Source of the DNA: Comamonadaceae bacterium
GTDB lineage: Bacteria; Pseudomonadota; Gammaproteobacteria; Burkholderiales; Burkholderiaceae_C
Direction of reading: 5' to 3'
Assembly: GCA_947455465.1 (NCBI GenBank)
Contig: CANGNS010000005.1
Coordinates: forward strand, 1-64,000
DNA length: 64,000 bases
Made by a program: the position numbers and the translations under genes. Positions 43,511-51,103 of the stretch are shown one piece after another. Position 1 is the stretch's first letter; every line of letters begins with the position of its first letter. The notes below the pieces were generated by a model. It saw nothing but the letters and a program-made list of their open reading frames with translations. It did no database searches and was not told the DNA's origin.

Positions 43511-44056
43511 ATGCAGATTCAAAAAACGATGGTCGTCGTCCTGACGACTGCTTTGGCCTATGTGGGCCTTTTTTCCATCAACAACTATGCTTTTTCTGCG
43601 CTGGACATGTCCGCCAGCGCGCCCTGGGTATTTTTGCCCAGCGGAATACGCATTCTGAGTATTTTGCTGTTCGTGGAGTGGGGCTCTTTGGGCCTGGTGC
43701 TGGGCTCCGTGCTGATGGGTTGGGGGCAGGTCTATGGTGATGACCCCGCATTAGCCCTTGGGATCGCGGTTATTTCGGGGCTTGCGCCCTTGGTCGCGCG
43801 ATCCTTGTGCATGCGCTTTGCCGCGCTGGACGAAAACCTCGAAGGCCTGACGGCAACGTGCTTGCTGCGTCTCACCGTGGTGTTCTGCGCCACCAGTGCG
43901 CTGATGCACCAGGCCTGGCTCGCCTATTGCGGGCGCACCAGCGATGTGCTGCAAAGCATGGCCATCCACTTTACTGGCGAGTTGTTGGGCGCACTGCTGC
44001 TGCTCTATACGGCGAAATTCGTGCTCGATCGTCTGCCGCAGGTCGACAGGGGATAA
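43511..44056 (+). CDS. Unknown integral membrane protein (MASE1-like hydrophobic pattern)
   Basis: The 181-residue protein has about five membrane segments (near 9-29, 42-58, 60-75, 80-96, 119-135 and 150-170). Segments such as APWVFLPSGIRILSILLF and WGSLGLVLGSVLMGW resemble the membrane sensor domain MASE1 but no signalling domain follows. Sits between the winged-helix gene and uup. I do not recognise the function. Confidence 0.68.
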   Translation: MQIQKTMVVVLTTALAYVGLFSINNYAFSALDMSASAPWVFLPSGIRILSILLFVEWGSLGLVLGSVLMGWGQVYGDDPALALGIAVISGLAPLVARSLCMRFAALDENLEGLTATCLLRLTVVFCATSALMHQAWLAYCGRTSDVLQSMAIHFTGELLGALLLLYTAKFVLDRLPQVDRG

Positions 44057-44066
44057 TCACCGCCAC

Positions 44067-46025
44067 ATGGCGCTGATTACATTACTGGAAGCCCAACTCG
44101 CATTTGGGCATGTACCCCTGCTGGACAACGCAGGTTTTTCACTCGAAACGCAAGAGCGCGTGGGCTTGATCGGGCGCAATGGCACCGGCAAGTCCTCGCT
44201 GCTCAAAATATTGGCTGGCCTGGAAAAGCCGGACGATGGTGTTTTGCAGGTGCAAAGCAACACCCGCATCGCCTACGTCGCCCAAGAGCCGGATTTACAG
44301 GCGAGCGACCGTGTTTTTGACGCGGTCAGTGGCGGCCTGGCGCGCGTGCGCCAGTTGATCGACGAGTATTCGCAAGGCCATGGCGACCTGGACGCCATGC
44401 AAAGCGAGATTGAGGCGCTTGACGGTTGGAACTGGGAGCAGCGCGTGGGCGAGACCTTGCAGCGCCTGCATCTGGACCCCCAGGCCATCATCAGCACCTT
44501 GTCGGGCGGCACCAAAAAGCGCGTTGCGCTAGCCCAGGCCTTGGTCGCGCAGCCCGACGTGCTGCTCCTGGACGAGCCCACCAACCACTTGGACCTGGAC
44601 AGCATCGAGTGGCTTGAAGGCCTGCTGGTGGACTTTGGTGGCAGCATCATCACCGTCACCCACGACCGGGCTTTTTTGGACAATGTGGCCACCCGCATCG
44701 TCGAACTGGACCGGGGTAAGTTGCTGTCTTATCCCGGAAACTTTGCCGCCTATTTGCTGCAAAAAGAAGAGCAACTGGCGCAAGAGGCCGTGCTCAACGC
44801 CCGCGCAGACAAACTCCTGGCGCAAGAAGAAGTCTGGATTCGCAAAGGCGTGGAAGCGCGGCGCACCCGCGCCACGGCCCGCATCGTGCGCTTGGATCAC
44901 TTGCGTGCCCAACGCGAGGCGCGCCGCGAAGTGGTCGGCAGCGTCAATATGGATGTCAACAGCGGCGCCGTCAGCGGCAAGTTGGTGGCCGAGCTGACCC
45001 ATGTTTCCAAAAGTTTTGGCACGCGCAAAATCGTGGATGATTTCAGCGCCACCATTTTGCGGGGCGACAAAATCGGACTGCTCGGGCCCAATGGCGCGGG
45101 CAAAACGACCTTGCTCAAGCTCATTTTGGGCGAACTGCAGGCCGACGCGCCGCCAGCGAACGCCCCGCCGCCCGAACCGGGCCACAGCCCGTGGGGTACG
45201 GTGCGCCAAGGCGCCAATATTTCGGTGGCCTACTTTGACCAAATGCGCAACGCCCTGGACATGGACGCCACCTTGGAAGATTTCATCAGCCCGGGCAGCG
45301 AATGGATTGAGATCGGCAACCGCCGCCAGCACGTCAAAAGCTACTTGGGCGATTTTTTGTTCTCGCCCGCGCGCGCCAATTCACCGGTGCGCTCTTTGAG
45401 CGGCGGCGAGCGCAACCGCCTGCTGCTGGCCCGCCTGTTTGCCCGCCCTGCCAATGTGCTGGTGCTCGACGAGCCTACCAATGATCTGGACATCGACACC
45501 CTGGAGTTGCTCGAAGACCTGCTGCAAAACTACGACGGCACGGTGTTCCTGGTCAGCCACGACCGCACCTTTTTAGACAACGTAGTGACCAGCACCATCG
45601 CCTATGAAGGCCAGGCGCGCTGGCGCGAGTTCGAAGGCGGCGTGCAAGACTGGCTGATCCAAAGCAAGCGCGCCAATGCGATCGCTCAAGCCAAGGGGCA
45701 AAAAGGCGCGCAAAACTTCAATTACGGCCGCGACGACAAAGCCGTGGCCACCAGTAAATCTGTAGCAGCGCAGGCCGTACCCGTGACTGCGGTCCCTGCA
45801 GCCAAAGTGCGCAAACTCAGCTACAAAGAGCAGCGCGAACTCGAGGCCCTGCCCCAGCGCATCGCCGACCTAGAAGCCGAGCAAGCCAGCATCAACACCC
45901 ATTTGGCCGACGGCACGCTGTATGCCAGCGACAACGCCAAAGCGATGCAACTGGCCCAGCGCAACGCTGCCATCGAAACCGAGTTGCTAGAGGCTTTGGA
46001 ACGCTGGGAAGCTTTGGGCGGGTGA
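44067..46025 (+). CDS. uup: ABC-F family ATPase Uup
   Basis: Uup is a cytoplasmic ABC-F protein that acts on ribosomes and influences transposon excision. The 652-residue protein has two ABC domains: GRNGTGKSS at 36-44 with LSGGTKKRVALAQAL and LLDEPTNHLDLDSIEWLE, then GPNGAGKTT near 341 with LSGGERNRLLLARL and LDEPTNDLDIDTLE, and the Uup C-terminal coiled coil (KLSYKEQRELEALPQRIADL). The ATG at 44067 is used; the longer frame upstream is out of phase with the membrane gene. Confidence 0.93.
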   Translation: MALITLLEAQLAFGHVPLLDNAGFSLETQERVGLIGRNGTGKSSLLKILAGLEKPDDGVLQVQSNTRIAYVAQEPDLQASDRVFDAVSGGLARVRQLIDEYSQGHGDLDAMQSEIEALDGWNWEQRVGETLQRLHLDPQAIISTLSGGTKKRVALAQALVAQPDVLLLDEPTNHLDLDSIEWLEGLLVDFGGSIITVTHDRAFLDNVATRIVELDRGKLLSYPGNFAAYLLQKEEQLAQEAVLNARADKLLAQEEVWIRKGVEARRTRATARIVRLDHLRAQREARREVVGSVNMDVNSGAVSGKLVAELTHVSKSFGTRKIVDDFSATILRGDKIGLLGPNGAGKTTLLKLILGELQADAPPANAPPPEPGHSPWGTVRQGANISVAYFDQMRNALDMDATLEDFISPGSEWIEIGNRRQHVKSYLGDFLFSPARANSPVRSLSGGERNRLLLARLFARPANVLVLDEPTNDLDIDTLELLEDLLQNYDGTVFLVSHDRTFLDNVVTSTIAYEGQARWREFEGGVQDWLIQSKRANAIAQAKGQKGAQNFNYGRDDKAVATSKSVAAQAVPVTAVPAAKVRKLSYKEQRELEALPQRIADLEAEQASINTHLADGTLYASDNAKAMQLAQRNAAIETELLEALERWEALGG

Positions 46026-46033
46026 TGGCCCTG

Positions 46034-46052
46034 GCCCGCGCAAAGCGCGGGC
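46034..46052 (+). other. Strong hairpin just after uup, at the PIN gene breakpoint
   Basis: GCCCGCGC (46034-46041) pairs with GCGCGGGC (46045-46052) around AAA. No T-run follows, so it is a possible partial terminator for uup. It coincides with the point where the minus-strand PIN protein stops resembling its family. Confidence 0.45.
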
Positions 46053-46260
46053 TGATTTCGGCCAGAATTAAAGGATTGATCACCAAAGGCGCTCGCGCTG
46101 CGCAGGCTTCGAGTTGGTCTAAAGACCAGTCGGCCCATTGCGGGTCGTCGGCCAATACGTTAATCAGCACGCAGCTGTCCACCAGCGTGGCACGGGGAGA
46201 CTGCTGCACCAGGTAGCGGGCATCGGGTTCGGCGGCGCCGTGCTTCGCCGGTAGGGCCAT
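46035..46260 (-). pseudogene. Truncated PIN-domain (VapC-type) toxin remnant
   Basis: Read on the minus strand from an ATG at 46260, the protein starts with a PIN core, TLVDSCVLINVLADDPQW near 25-42 and PLVINPLILAEISPRFAR near 58-75, but after that the expected middle and C-terminal PIN parts (LPDFxIGAHA and the final Asp) are missing and the frame runs antisense into the uup coiled coil. The conserved part ends near 46035. It lacks most of the metal site and is probably inactive. The intact antitoxin gene lies 2 bases upstream. Confidence 0.72.
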
Positions 46261-46262
46261 GT

Positions 46263-46502
46263 TCAGCCGCGCAAAAAGGCCATGAACTCGTCTGTACCCA
46301 TGTTTTTGAACTGGGCGGCATTGGCACTGCCGCGCACTTGGGCAAAGGCCGCGCGCACGGCGTTTGCCTTGGGCGCCACCGCGCGGATCAGCACGTCGCC
46401 GTTGTCGCGCACCTCAAATTCAACCTCGCTGTTGGGGTGCATGCCCGCTTTTTCACGCACCGCCTGCGGAATAGTGACCTGGCCTTTGCTGGTGATTTTC
46501 AT
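46263..46502 (-). CDS. AbrB/MazE-type antitoxin
   Basis: The 79-residue protein has the swapped-hairpin AbrB start MKITSKGQVTIPQAVREKAG, followed by VEFEVRDNGDVLIRAV and a C-terminal toxin-binding tail ending FKNMGTDEFMAFLRG. It should repress its own promoter and neutralise a PIN toxin, but the adjacent toxin is broken, so it is an orphan that may act on related toxins (inference). Operator-like half-sites lie directly upstream. Confidence 0.9.
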   Translation of the reverse strand: MKITSKGQVTIPQAVREKAGMHPNSEVEFEVRDNGDVLIRAVAPKANAVRAAFAQVRGSANAAQFKNMGTDEFMAFLRG

Positions 46503-46510
46503 CTGAAATC

Positions 46511-46536
46511 CTTACTTCAAGCAGTAAGAATCTTAC
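46511..46536. promoter_or_regulatory. Possible AbrB-antitoxin operator (three half-sites)
   Basis: CTTAC (46511-46515), GTAAG (46524-46528) and CTTAC (46532-46536) form alternating half-sites just upstream of the antitoxin start; the caiB stop codon lies within them. Fits autoregulation by the antitoxin. Confidence 0.45.
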
Positions 46537-47786
46537 CCAACAACGCCCTGCGAGCGCAAGCGGGCGATGGCAGCGGCGTCCAAGCCCCACTCGCGCAAGA
46601 GTTCGTCCGTGTGTTCGCCCAGCGCAGGCGGGGGGCGGCGCAGTACCGGCGGGTTGTCCATCAGGCGCAAAGGGCTGGCGACCGAGGCAATTTCGGCCAC
46701 GCCGGTGGCCGCTTGGCTTGCGGCGCTGAGTGGCTGCGTGATGGCGAGCGCTCGGGCTTGCACTTGCGCGTCGGCGAAGGCCTGGGCCACGGTGTTGATC
46801 GGCCCGCAGGGCACGGCATGGTGCTCCAGGTCGGCAATCCATTGCGCGGTGCTGCGGGTGCGGGTGACGGTTTGCAACAAGGGTTCGAGCACGTCGCGGT
46901 GGCGCACGCGCTCGGTATTGACGTGAAAGCGCGGGTCGGCGGCCCATTCCGGGTGGCCGGCAACCGCACAAAAGCGGGCGAACTGGCCGTCGTTGCCCAC
47001 GGCTAGCAGCATGGCGCCGTCGGCGGTTTCAAAATCACGGTAGGGCACCAGGCTGGGGTGGCTGTTGCCCTGGCGCTGGGGCGATTGGCCGGTGTTCAAA
47101 AAGCCCGCCGCCTGGTTGGCCAAAATGGCCATGCCCACATCGAGCAGGCTCATGTCGATGTGCTGGCCCAGGCCGGTGCGGTGGCGCACCTCTACCGCAG
47201 CCAGGATGGCGCTGCAGGCATAGACGCCGGTAAACAAATCGGTCAGCGCCACGCCCACGCGCTGGGGGCTGCCGCCGGGCGTGCCCTCGGGTTTGCCGGT
47301 GATGCTCATCATGCCGCTCATGGCCTGGACCATCAGGTCGTAGCCGGCGCGCTCGGCATAGGGGCCGGTTTGCCCAAAGCCGGTGATGGAGCAGTAAATC
47401 AGGCGCGGATTGAGCGCGCGCAAACTGGCCTGGTCCAGGCCATAGTGCGCCAGGCCGCCGACCTTGAAGTTTTCCACGACGATGTCGCATTGCAGGGCCA
47501 GTTGTTTGACCAACGCCTGGCCTTCGGGCTGGGTGATGTCGATGGCAATGGAGCGCTTGTTGCGGTTGCAGGCGGTGAAGTAGCTGGCCTGCGTGGTTTC
47601 CTGCCCCTGGGCGTCGCGCAAAAAGGGCGGGCCCCAGTGGCGCGTGTCGTCGCCATCGCCGGGTTTTTCGATTTTGACGACATCGGCCCCCAAGTCGGCC
47701 AGCATCTGGGTGCACCAAGGGCCGGCAAGTACACGCGAGAGGTCGAGAACTTTGAGATGGGCGAGGGCGGGGGTGGTTTGCGGCAT
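46533..47786 (-). CDS. CaiB/BaiF-family CoA-transferase
   Basis: The 417-residue type III CoA-transferase moves CoA between acyl groups. It begins ALAHLKVLDLSRVLAGPW, has VVKIEKPGDGDDTRHWGPP near 36 and FGQTGPYAERAGYDLMVQAM near 137 with catalytic Asp150, then a C-terminal GPINTVAQAFADAQVQARAL region. Donor and acceptor are unknown; glutarate- or other dicarboxylate-CoA transfer is possible. The start ATG at 47786 is used. It ends a minus-strand block with acyl-CoA dehydrogenase and thiolase. Confidence 0.9.
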   Translation of the reverse strand: MPQTTPALAHLKVLDLSRVLAGPWCTQMLADLGADVVKIEKPGDGDDTRHWGPPFLRDAQGQETTQASYFTACNRNKRSIAIDITQPEGQALVKQLALQCDIVVENFKVGGLAHYGLDQASLRALNPRLIYCSITGFGQTGPYAERAGYDLMVQAMSGMMSITGKPEGTPGGSPQRVGVALTDLFTGVYACSAILAAVEVRHRTGLGQHIDMSLLDVGMAILANQAAGFLNTGQSPQRQGNSHPSLVPYRDFETADGAMLLAVGNDGQFARFCAVAGHPEWAADPRFHVNTERVRHRDVLEPLLQTVTRTRSTAQWIADLEHHAVPCGPINTVAQAFADAQVQARALAITQPLSAASQAATGVAEIASVASPLRLMDNPPVLRRPPPALGEHTDELLREWGLDAAAIARLRSQGVVG

Positions 47787-47823
47787 GGCGTGCAAATGTC
47801 AAAAGCGATAGCGTAGCGCCTTG

Positions 47824-47847
47824 TCTGGCGCAAATGTTTGCGCCAGA
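47824..47847. promoter_or_regulatory. Perfect 24-bp inverted repeat upstream of the CaiB gene
   Basis: TCTGGCGCAAA (47824-47834) and TTTGCGCCAGA (47837-47847) are exact reverse complements around TG. It lies 38-61 bases upstream of the CaiB start and downstream of ychJ. There is no T-run, so an operator is more likely than a terminator. The regulator is unknown. Confidence 0.5.
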
Positions 47848-47874
47848 TCCAAAAGGCGCGTAAAAAACAGGCGC

Positions 47875-48306
47875 TCAGGTCAGTTGCACGCCGTCCAGGT
47901 AGTACCAGCGCCCGTCTTGCAGCACAAAGCGGCTGCGCTCGTGCAGCCGCCAGGCGCTGGCGCCTTGCGGTTTGAAGCGGGCTATAAATTCCACTTCGGC
48001 TTCGGTCGCGCTAGTCACCATCGCTTTGCGCACCTCCAAGCCTAGCCATCTGCCCGTGGTATCAAAGCCCAGCTGCGCTGGCCGGGTGCTAGCGTGCCAA
48101 GTGGCCAGCAAATAGGATTCGCGCTGCAAGACAAATGCGCTGTAGCGCGAGCGCATCAGGCTGGCGGCGTCGGGCGTGGGCGTAGGTGCTTCGCCCTCCA
48201 GGTATTGCCCGCAACATGCGTCGAAGAGAAGGGCTTTTCCGTTAGCGCTGATACGGGCACAGGGGCAAGGTTGGTCGCCCCGACATGGCAATGGGCCGGG
48301 GCTCAT
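47875..48306 (-). CDS. YchJ-family protein (UPF0225)
   Basis: The 143-residue protein matches the YchJ/SEC-C family: an N-terminal cysteine motif of the CPC/CC type (QPCPCARISANG, then FDACCGQYLEG near 28), YSAFVLQRESYLLATWH near 55 and the C-terminal HERSRFVLQDGRWYYLDG. The SEC-C module binds zinc. Function is unknown. It overlaps the rhodanese gene by 4 bases (ATGA), indicating coupled translation. Confidence 0.9.
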   Translation of the reverse strand: MSPGPLPCRGDQPCPCARISANGKALLFDACCGQYLEGEAPTPTPDAASLMRSRYSAFVLQRESYLLATWHASTRPAQLGFDTTGRWLGLEVRKAMVTSATEAEVEFIARFKPQGASAWRLHERSRFVLQDGRWYYLDGVQLT

Positions 48307-48734
48307 CCGCCCTTGGCCGCCTTGGCTTGGGCCTTATGGTCTTCCCAGCTTTGCACCGGCGCACCGTCTTTGACCCAAGCGGCAAAGCCGCCGTCGATGT
48401 GCGCGACATTGGTCATGCCCATTTCCTGTAGGGCTTTGGTGGCCAGGGCGCTACGCCAGCTAGCCGCGCAAAACAACACATATTCTTTGGCCTCGTCGCC
48501 CAACACTGGCTTGAAGTAGGGCGAAGCCGGGTCTACCCAAAACTCCAGCATGCCGCGTGGCGCCAGCACCGCGCCTTCAATGGTGCCTTCGCGCTCGGCT
48601 TCGCGGATATCGCGGATGTCGACCAGCTGCATGCGCCCGTCGGCCAGCCGCTCGCGCACCTGCGCTACCGAATAGGTGGTGATGCAGGCATTGGCCTCAT
48701 CGACGAGTTGGCGAAATCCTTTGGTAATGGGCAT
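48303..48734 (-). CDS. Rhodanese-like domain protein
   Basis: The 143-residue single-domain protein has VDIRDIREAEREGTIEGAVL near 38, the active-site Cys89 in VLFCAASWRSA, and a late GMTNVAHIDGGFAAW. Such proteins carry sulfur as a persulfide. The ATG at 48734 (MPITKGFRQL) is preceded by AGGAG. Partner unknown; it sits between acyl-CoA dehydrogenase and ychJ. Confidence 0.9.
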   Translation of the reverse strand: MPITKGFRQLVDEANACITTYSVAQVRERLADGRMQLVDIRDIREAEREGTIEGAVLAPRGMLEFWVDPASPYFKPVLGDEAKEYVLFCAASWRSALATKALQEMGMTNVAHIDGGFAAWVKDGAPVQSWEDHKAQAKAAKGG

Positions 48735-48756
48735 GCTGTCTCCTTGTGTGGGTGTC

Positions 48757-49887
48757 TTAAGCCAGTGCGCGTTGAATAATGATTTTTTGCACGTCCGAGG
48801 TGCCTTCGTAAATCTGGCAGACGCGCACATCGCGGTAAATACGCTCCACCGGGAAGTCGCTCACATAGCCATAGCCGCCCAGGGTTTGGATGGCGGCGCT
48901 GCACACTTTTTCGGCCATCTCGCTGGCGAACAATTTAGCCATTGCGGCTTCTTTGAGGCAAGGACGGCCCGCATCGCGCAGCGCTGCCGCATGCCAAATC
49001 AGTTGGCGCGCCGCCTCGATGTGCGTGGCGCACTCGGCCAGCCGGAAACCTACCGCTTGGTGGTTAAAGATCGGCTGACCGAAACTCTGGCGGTCTTTGG
49101 AATAAGCAAGGGCCACCTCCAGCGCACTGCGCGCCATGCCCACACTTTGCGCCGCGATGCCTATGCGTCCGCCCTCCAGGCCACCCAAAGCGATGCCATA
49201 GCCTTCACCTTCTTTGCCGATCAGGTTCTCTGCCGAAATGCGACAGTTATCAAAATGGATTTGCGCGGTGTCGCTACTGTGCTGACCCAGCTTGTCTTCC
49301 AGCCTTGCCACTACATAACCCGGCGCAGTGGTAGGCACCAAAAACGCACTCATGCCTTTTTTGCCCGCGCCTTTGTCGGTGACAGCAACCACGATCGCTA
49401 CATCGGCATTTTTGCCACTGGTGATGAACTGCTTGACGCCGTTGATCACGTAGCTATCACCTTCTCGCGTCGCAGTGGTGCGCAAGCTGGAAGCGTCCGA
49501 GCCCACATGCGGCTCAGTCAAGCAAAACGCGCCCAGCATGTCGCCGCGCGCCAAAGGCGTCAGCCACTGTTTTTTCTGCGCGCCATTGCCGTAGCGCATC
49601 AAGATGGCGTTGACCGGGCAATTGGTCACGCTGATCACGGTGCTCGTGCCACCATCGCCAGCAGCGATCTCTTCCAGCACCAAAGCCAGCGTCAGGTAAT
49701 CGAGCTGCACGCCGCCGTATTCCTCAGGCACGCAAATGCCATACGCGCCCAGCGACGCCAGGCCCTTGTGTGCCTCTTTGGGAAAGGTATGTTCCTTGTC
49801 CCAGCGCGCAGCGTTAGGCCACAGTTCGTTTTGCGCAAATTCGCGCACTGCGTCGCGGATGGCCTCTTGGTCGGGGGTGAGGAGCAT
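48757..49887 (-). CDS. Acyl-CoA dehydrogenase (short/branched-chain type)
   Basis: The 376-residue FAD enzyme makes a trans-2 double bond in acyl-CoA. It has the flavin motif FCLTEPHVGSDASSLRTTA near 122, FITSGKNADVAIVVAV, the Glu361 catalytic base in IYEGTSDVQK, and the ALAYSKDRQSFGQPI segment. The Glu361 position is that of short-chain enzymes, unlike the isovaleryl-CoA dehydrogenase in the same block. Substrate unknown. It lies between the thiolase and rhodanese genes. Confidence 0.93.
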   Translation of the reverse strand: MLLTPDQEAIRDAVREFAQNELWPNAARWDKEHTFPKEAHKGLASLGAYGICVPEEYGGVQLDYLTLALVLEEIAAGDGGTSTVISVTNCPVNAILMRYGNGAQKKQWLTPLARGDMLGAFCLTEPHVGSDASSLRTTATREGDSYVINGVKQFITSGKNADVAIVVAVTDKGAGKKGMSAFLVPTTAPGYVVARLEDKLGQHSSDTAQIHFDNCRISAENLIGKEGEGYGIALGGLEGGRIGIAAQSVGMARSALEVALAYSKDRQSFGQPIFNHQAVGFRLAECATHIEAARQLIWHAAALRDAGRPCLKEAAMAKLFASEMAEKVCSAAIQTLGGYGYVSDFPVERIYRDVRVCQIYEGTSDVQKIIIQRALA

Positions 49888-49895
49888 GAGAAACC

Positions 49896-51077
49896 TTAAA
49901 GCATTTCCACCGTCACCGCAGTCGCCTCACCGCCGCCAATACACAGCGTCGCCAGCCCGCGCTTCAAACCGCGCGCCTTTAGCGCATGCAAAAGCGTGAC
50001 CATGATGCGCGCGCCAGAGGCGCCAATCGGGTGGCCCAAGGCACAGGCGCCGCCGTTGACGTTGACTTTGTCGTGCGCTATGCCCAGCTCTTTCATCAGC
50101 GCCATGGGAACGACGGCAAAGGCTTCATTGACTTCCCACAGGTCAACGTCTTCGACTTTCCAGCCGGCTTTGGCCAAGGCTTTTTGCGTGGCGCCCACCG
50201 GTGCGGTGGCAAACCACTCGGGCGCTTGCGCGTGGGTGGCGTGGCTGACGATGCGGGCCAGGGGTTTGCAGCCCAATTGCGCTGCGGTGCTGGCGCGCAT
50301 CAAGACCATGGCCGCTGCGCCGTCGTTGATGGACGAGCTGGACGCGGCAGTAATCGTGCCGTCCTTTTTGAACGCAGGCTTGAGGCCAGGGATTTTGTCC
50401 AGCTTGATCTTGCCCGGGCCTTCGTCCATGCTCACCACGCGCTCGCCGCTGCGGTCTTTGACCGTGACCGGTGTGATCTCAGAAGCAAACGCACCGCTGG
50501 CAATGGCTGCTTGCGCGCGCTGCACGCTGGCAGTGGCAAACGCGTCTTGTTCGGCGCGGGTGAAGCTGTATTTGGCGGCGCAGTCTTCGCCGAAGGTGCC
50601 CATGCTGCGGCCCGCTTCGTAGGCGTCTTCCAGGCCGTCGAGCATCATGTGGTCATAGACCTTATCGTGGCCCATGCGGTAGCCGCCTCGGCCTTTGAGC
50701 AATAGGTAGGGCGCATTGGTCATGCTTTCCATGCCGCCGGCCACCAGCACGTCCTGGCTGTGCGCGGCCAACATGTCGTGCGCAAACATGGCAGCGCGCA
50801 TACCGGAGCCGCACATTTTGGACAGCGTTACCGCACCCGCACTTTGCGGCAAGCCGCCCTTAAAGGCCGCCTGGCGTGCCGGGGCCTGGCCCTGACCTGC
50901 CATCAGACAGTTGCCAAACAAAACTTCGCCCACCGCATCGGGCGCAATGCCTGCGCGCTCGATGGCGGCGCGGATGGCCGCGCCACCCAGGTCATGGGCA
51001 GACAGGCTGGCAAAGTCGCCCTGAAAACTCCCCATGGGGGTGCGCGCCGCGCTGACGATAACGATAGGGTCTTGCAT
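49896..51077 (-). CDS. Acetyl-CoA C-acetyltransferase (thiolase)
   Basis: The 393-residue thiolase forms or splits acetoacetyl-CoA. It starts MQDPIVIVSAARTPMGSF and has nucleophile Cys89 (LSKMCGSGMRA), His349 (CALGHPIGASG) and Cys379 (LCIGGGEATAV). In this block it would take the acetoacetate branch of leucine breakdown or act in fatty-acid and PHA metabolism. The ATG at 51077 is used, 26 bases after aceK. Confidence 0.93.
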   Translation of the reverse strand: MQDPIVIVSAARTPMGSFQGDFASLSAHDLGGAAIRAAIERAGIAPDAVGEVLFGNCLMAGQGQAPARQAAFKGGLPQSAGAVTLSKMCGSGMRAAMFAHDMLAAHSQDVLVAGGMESMTNAPYLLLKGRGGYRMGHDKVYDHMMLDGLEDAYEAGRSMGTFGEDCAAKYSFTRAEQDAFATASVQRAQAAIASGAFASEITPVTVKDRSGERVVSMDEGPGKIKLDKIPGLKPAFKKDGTITAASSSSINDGAAAMVLMRASTAAQLGCKPLARIVSHATHAQAPEWFATAPVGATQKALAKAGWKVEDVDLWEVNEAFAVVPMALMKELGIAHDKVNVNGGACALGHPIGASGARIMVTLLHALKARGLKRGLATLCIGGGEATAVTVEML

Positions 51078-51103
51078 AAAGGTCTCCTGAAAATAAAAAA
51101 GGT

